From: Aliirhizobium wenxiniae
GTDB taxonomy: Bacteria; Pseudomonadota; Alphaproteobacteria; Rhizobiales; Rhizobiaceae
Length of the DNA stretch: 64,000 bases
Reading direction: 5' to 3'
Assembly: GCF_019511445.1 (NCBI RefSeq)
Contig: NZ_JAEUAN010000014.1
Coordinates: forward strand, 106,862 to 170,861
Below, piece after piece: positions 61,439 to 64,000 of this stretch (the stretch's first letter is position 1; each line of letters starts with the position of its first letter). The translations under genes were made by a program, and so were the position numbers. A model generated the notes under the pieces. That model saw only the letters and a program-made list of their open reading frames with translations, was not told the DNA's origin and searched no databases.

Positions 61439-61758
61439 ATCCGCCCCTGTGCTCGGGTCGACCGGCCCAAAGTCCCACTAGGACTTTTCGCGGCGAGCAC
61501 GTCGCTTTCTCGCACCCAGACCTTCCCATCTAGCTCTTCGCCCCGCCGAATGCTGGCTGCCGCAAGGTCACGATACAACTCGGCGTAGCGGACAAGCCGC
61601 CTCAACGATTTCTCCGGCGGAGAGGCTGTGGCCTTCATCGCCTCGCAGGTGACGATGACCAGCCAGACCGATGATCCATCGGTCACGGCGATTTGGCCGT
61701 TCTCGAAATAGATAAACGGCGCAGGCTCACACAGCCGGATCTCTGGTTCTTCGTGCAT
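61435..61758 (-). CDS. Small hypothetical protein in the Ku operon
   Basis: The 107-residue protein starts MHEEPEIRLCEPAPFIYFEN one base after the Ku stop codon. It has an early beta region (GQIAVTDGSSVWLVIVTCEA) and a helical part (SLRRLVRYAELYRDLAAASI). The frame upstream of 61758 only overlaps Ku. No family is recognised; the tight position suggests joint expression with Ku. Confidence 0.7.
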   Translation of the reverse strand: MHEEPEIRLCEPAPFIYFENGQIAVTDGSSVWLVIVTCEAMKATASPPEKSLRRLVRYAELYRDLAAASIRRGEELDGKVWVRESDVLAAKSPSGTLGRSTRAQGRI

Positions 61759-61759
61759 G

Positions 61760-62572
61760 TCAGCCTGCCTTTTTCTTTTTGAGATCGGCCTCAACGCTCT
61801 TGCGTAGGGCATCCATGATGTTGACGACATTCGATGCCGGCGCATCCTCTGTCTTTTTGCCCTTTGCGGCCCTCCTGGGCTTCAGCCGCTTCTTTTTCTC
61901 GGCGATCAACTTCAGCAGGCTTTCCTGGATTGGATCGCTGACCATGTCGGGCGACCAGCGTGCGGTCTTTTGTTTGATCAGCTTCTGCACCAACGGGATG
62001 AGGTCTGGATCGGCGTCGTCATCGATATCCTCGAAGTAGTTCTCTTCAGGCCGAACCTCATCGCCAAATCGCAACGACCATAGGACAATGCCGTCGTCCC
62101 GCGGTTCGAGGACAACGGCTCGCTCGCGCCGACCGATCACCAGCTTCGAGACGCCGACGACCTTGTCGGCCTTCATCGCATCGCGCATGACGGCAAAGGC
62201 TTCGTGCCCGACGGGATCGTCCGGCATCAGATAGTGGGGTTTTTCCAGATACACCCACTCGATGCTGTCGGCCGGCGCGAACTTCTCGATATCGATTGTC
62301 TTCACCGTATCCAGCGCCACGGCGTCGAGATCGTCGTCCGTGAGGATCACGTAATCGTTCTCGCCGCGGGCATAACCCTTGGCCTCGTTCTCATCCTTCA
62401 CCGGCTTGCCGGTGACTGAGTCGATGTATTGGGAGACGACACGATTGCCGGTTTCCCTGTTCAGAGTATGAAACCGAACCTTTTCCGCTTCTGACGTCGC
62501 CGGCATCATCGAGACCGGGCATGTGACAAGCGAGAGTTTTAAATAGCCCTTCCAATAGGGGCGAAGTGCCAT
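61760..62572 (-). CDS. ku: Ku protein, second copy
   Basis: The 270-residue protein is a bacterial Ku. It starts MALRPYWKGYLKLSLVTCPV; typical parts are FHTLNRETGNRVVSQYIDSV, YVILTDDDLDAVALDTVKTI, KPHYLMPDDPVGHEAFAVMR and LWSLRFGDEVR. The last 50 residues are lysine/arginine-rich and extend the core for DNA binding. Ku dimers bind double-strand ends and recruit ligase LigD for end joining. Rhizobia often carry paired Ku genes whose products may form heterodimers. It lies 12 bases after the first ku gene. Confidence 0.95.
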   Translation of the reverse strand: MALRPYWKGYLKLSLVTCPVSMMPATSEAEKVRFHTLNRETGNRVVSQYIDSVTGKPVKDENEAKGYARGENDYVILTDDDLDAVALDTVKTIDIEKFAPADSIEWVYLEKPHYLMPDDPVGHEAFAVMRDAMKADKVVGVSKLVIGRRERAVVLEPRDDGIVLWSLRFGDEVRPEENYFEDIDDDADPDLIPLVQKLIKQKTARWSPDMVSDPIQESLLKLIAEKKKRLKPRRAAKGKKTEDAPASNVVNIMDALRKSVEADLKKKKAG

Positions 62573-62584
62573 GATCTCGTCTCC

Positions 62585-63490
62585 TCATCCGGCCTTGCGC
62601 TGCGGGGCAGCTTTCGAAGAGGCGGTCTTCGATGCCGCCCCGCGCGCGGCGCGCTGACGGCCACCACCCTTGTTGGCGTTGGCCGCAGTGCGTTTCGGTT
62701 TGTCGCTGGCGGATTTGCCGAGGCCAGCGCTTTCGCGTAGCGCTGCCAAAAGGTCGTTCGGCTTGGAGACCTCGACCTTTTTGCGTTTCGGCAGAGCTTT
62801 ACCCTCGATCTTGGCTTTCACCAGCTCGGCCAGTGCCGCCTCATAACGATCGTCGAAGGCCGCAGGATCGAAGTCGCCTTTCTTTGTCGAAATGATGTGC
62901 TTGGCGAGATCCAGCATCTCGCCCTTGATCCTGATTTTCGGCATGTCTTCGAAGGCTTTCTTCGATGACCGAACTTCATAGTCGTAGTTCAGCGTAGTGG
63001 CGATCAGCCCCTTGCCGTGTGGGCGGATGAGAACGGTCCGCATCCGCCGAAACAGGACAGTTCGGGCGATCGCTGCGACTTTCGATCTGCGCATGCCGTC
63101 TCTCAGGGCAGCAAAGGCGTCTGTGCCGATCTTGTCGGGCGTGAGGTAATACGGCTTGTCGAAATAGACATCGTCGACGTCCGAGCAGGGAATGAAGGCT
63201 TCAACCTCCAGCGTCTTGTTGCTTTCCGGAATGGTGGCGGCCACTTCCACTGGATCGATAATGATGTATTGGCCATTCTCGATCTCGAAACCCTTGGTCT
63301 GGGCTTCCTTTGGTACAGGCTCTTCTGTGTAGCTGTCGATGAACACGCGATTGACGCGGTTTCCGGTCGCGGTGTTGATCGTATTGAATGTGATCCGCTC
63401 CGAGGTCGAGGCGGCCGTGTAAAGCGCCACCCCACACGTCACTTCGCCAAACTTGATGAAGCCTTTCCATTGAGCGCGCTGACCGGCCAT
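62585..63490 (-). CDS. ku: Ku protein, first copy
   Basis: The 301-residue protein starts MAGQRAQWKGFIKFGEVTCG after GAGGAG. Its Ku core includes ITFNTINTATGNRVNRVFID, GFEIENGQYIIIDPVEVAAT, KPYYLTPDKIGTDAFAALRD and LNYDYEVRSSKKAF. A long basic C-terminal tail rich in K, A, G and R follows. It differs strongly from the second copy, in line with separate Ku lineages. An EcfG-type promoter lies 38 bases upstream. No ligase gene is present in the window. Confidence 0.95.
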   Translation of the reverse strand: MAGQRAQWKGFIKFGEVTCGVALYTAASTSERITFNTINTATGNRVNRVFIDSYTEEPVPKEAQTKGFEIENGQYIIIDPVEVAATIPESNKTLEVEAFIPCSDVDDVYFDKPYYLTPDKIGTDAFAALRDGMRRSKVAAIARTVLFRRMRTVLIRPHGKGLIATTLNYDYEVRSSKKAFEDMPKIRIKGEMLDLAKHIISTKKGDFDPAAFDDRYEAALAELVKAKIEGKALPKRKKVEVSKPNDLLAALRESAGLGKSASDKPKRTAANANKGGGRQRAARGAASKTASSKAAPQRKAG

Positions 63491-63527
63491 ATCGAACTCC
63501 TCGCACAAGACGCAACCTATGCGATTC

Positions 63528-63553
63528 AACTGCGTCATCTGCGACTCAGTTCC
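63528..63553 (-). promoter_or_regulatory. EcfG/RpoE2-type promoter of the two-Ku operon
   Basis: On the minus strand GGAAC (63549-63553), 18 bases and GTT (63528-63530). It fits the GGAAC-N18/19-TT form of the sinorhizobial RpoE2 promoter. Confidence 0.72.
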
Positions 63554-63693
63554 GACTCGAAAAACGAATCATTTTCAATGGCTTGATTCAGTTTTCCACC
63601 GTAACCAGGAGATTCAAATCAAGCCTCTGGATTCGATGCATCTTTTCGGGCGCGCGCGAGTTATCCGCTTATCGCAACCGATGGAGAATTCAG

Positions 63694-63774
63694 ATGTCGA
63701 AGAGAGAACTGATCGATACCGGAACCGACAAGCGCTATGTCCGCCGAGAAGCCAATCGGATCAATCTTCTATGA
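63694..63774 (+). pseudogene. Truncated small hydrophilic protein
   Basis: MSKRELIDTGTDKRYVRREA is the start of a short, very hydrophilic protein common in rhizobia (ELIDTGTDKRYVRR is the constant part). Relatives continue for another 30-40 polar residues; here the frame turns into NRINLL and stops after 26 codons. A frameshift or deletion is likely. Confidence 0.55.
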
Positions 63775-64000
63775 AGATTGGTGGTGTTATGCTGAAACAA
63801 TGCACCTTTTCGTTCTGATGTCGGCAGTTCGTATTCGTTGTCTAATCGCCTGCATCGGGTCAAGCGGATTTTAAACAAGGTACTTCGTTGCCGTGTTGCG
63901 AGCGCGACATCTTTTCTAGATTTTCTTTCGACATCTTTCAGTCCTGCAAATTCGTCCTGTGCTGGGAGCACGGTTGTCTCCGCGGTCGACATGCAGTCGC
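63775..64000. other. End of window without a supported gene
   Basis: A minus-strand frame (63735-63992) is open, but its composition is not convincing and it has no ribosome site. Confidence 0.35.

Noticed and set aside
63735..63992. 85-codon minus-strand frame at the window end
   Set aside because: Overlaps the truncated hydrophilic protein and has no ribosome site or family resemblance.

Overview
The window looks like DNA from a Rhizobiaceae alphaproteobacterium (Rhizobium, Agrobacterium, Sinorhizobium or a close relative), probably an accessory replicon or a genomic island. The reasons are protein families typical of that group (HWE histidine kinases, BA14K, DUF982, DUF1236, FtrA- and NolR-like regulators, paired Ku proteins, ImuA-ImuB-DnaE2, a LexA box of the direct-repeat GAAC-N7-GAAC type) and many promoters of the alphaproteobacterial general-stress sigma factor EcfG/RpoE2 (GGAAC-N17/18-GTT). 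The identification rests on family recognition only; no 16S or core marker gene is present. No rRNA, tRNA or CRISPR array was seen.

Layout. 1-4.2 kb: the end of an ABC-transporter ATPase gene, a Tat-exported chloroperoxidase-like hydrolase, an AraC regulator and a VapBC toxin-antitoxin pair. 4.2-11.3 kb: a tight signalling operon (CHASE3-GAF hybrid histidine kinase with three receivers, CheR, CheB, REC-HWE kinase) followed by a PAS-HWE kinase. 11.3-18 kb: a decayed zone with a csbD gene carrying a stop codon, an ftrA gene fused to a foreign signal-peptide start and frameshifted, a PAS gene with a nonsense codon, an IS66 copy lacking its zinc-binding part, and a frameshifted Nudix gene. 18.5-31 kb: stress genes (cupin, UV endonuclease UvsE, an LLM-oxidoreductase operon, small exported and membrane proteins), a NarL-type two-component pair, a glycine-rich repeat protein and more gene remnants. 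31.8-41 kb: two GGDEF-EAL cyclic-di-GMP enzymes, a lone receiver, a methyltransferase-like protein and a broken GH15 glucoamylase-like gene. 41-48 kb: a PRC-barrel protein, a MarR regulator with its operator, a DUF2254 protein, a chemoreceptor and a BON protein. 48-52.8 kb: very small genes and phage-like remnants. 53.3-58.8 kb: the SOS mutagenesis operon imuA-imuB-dnaE2. 59-64 kb: an NTF2-like protein, a SRAP protein, small hydrophilic proteins and a two-Ku operon.

How it fits together. At least ten good and a few weaker EcfG/RpoE2-type promoters sit directly upstream of genes across the window, including a palindromic one that can fire on both strands between uvsE and a cupin operon. Together with UvsE, the DnaE2 mutasome, SRAP and Ku, this reads as a stress-survival and DNA-repair island. 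About a dozen of its genes are broken or truncated while the long enzymes are intact, which suggests ongoing decay of redundant stress genes and not poor sequence quality.
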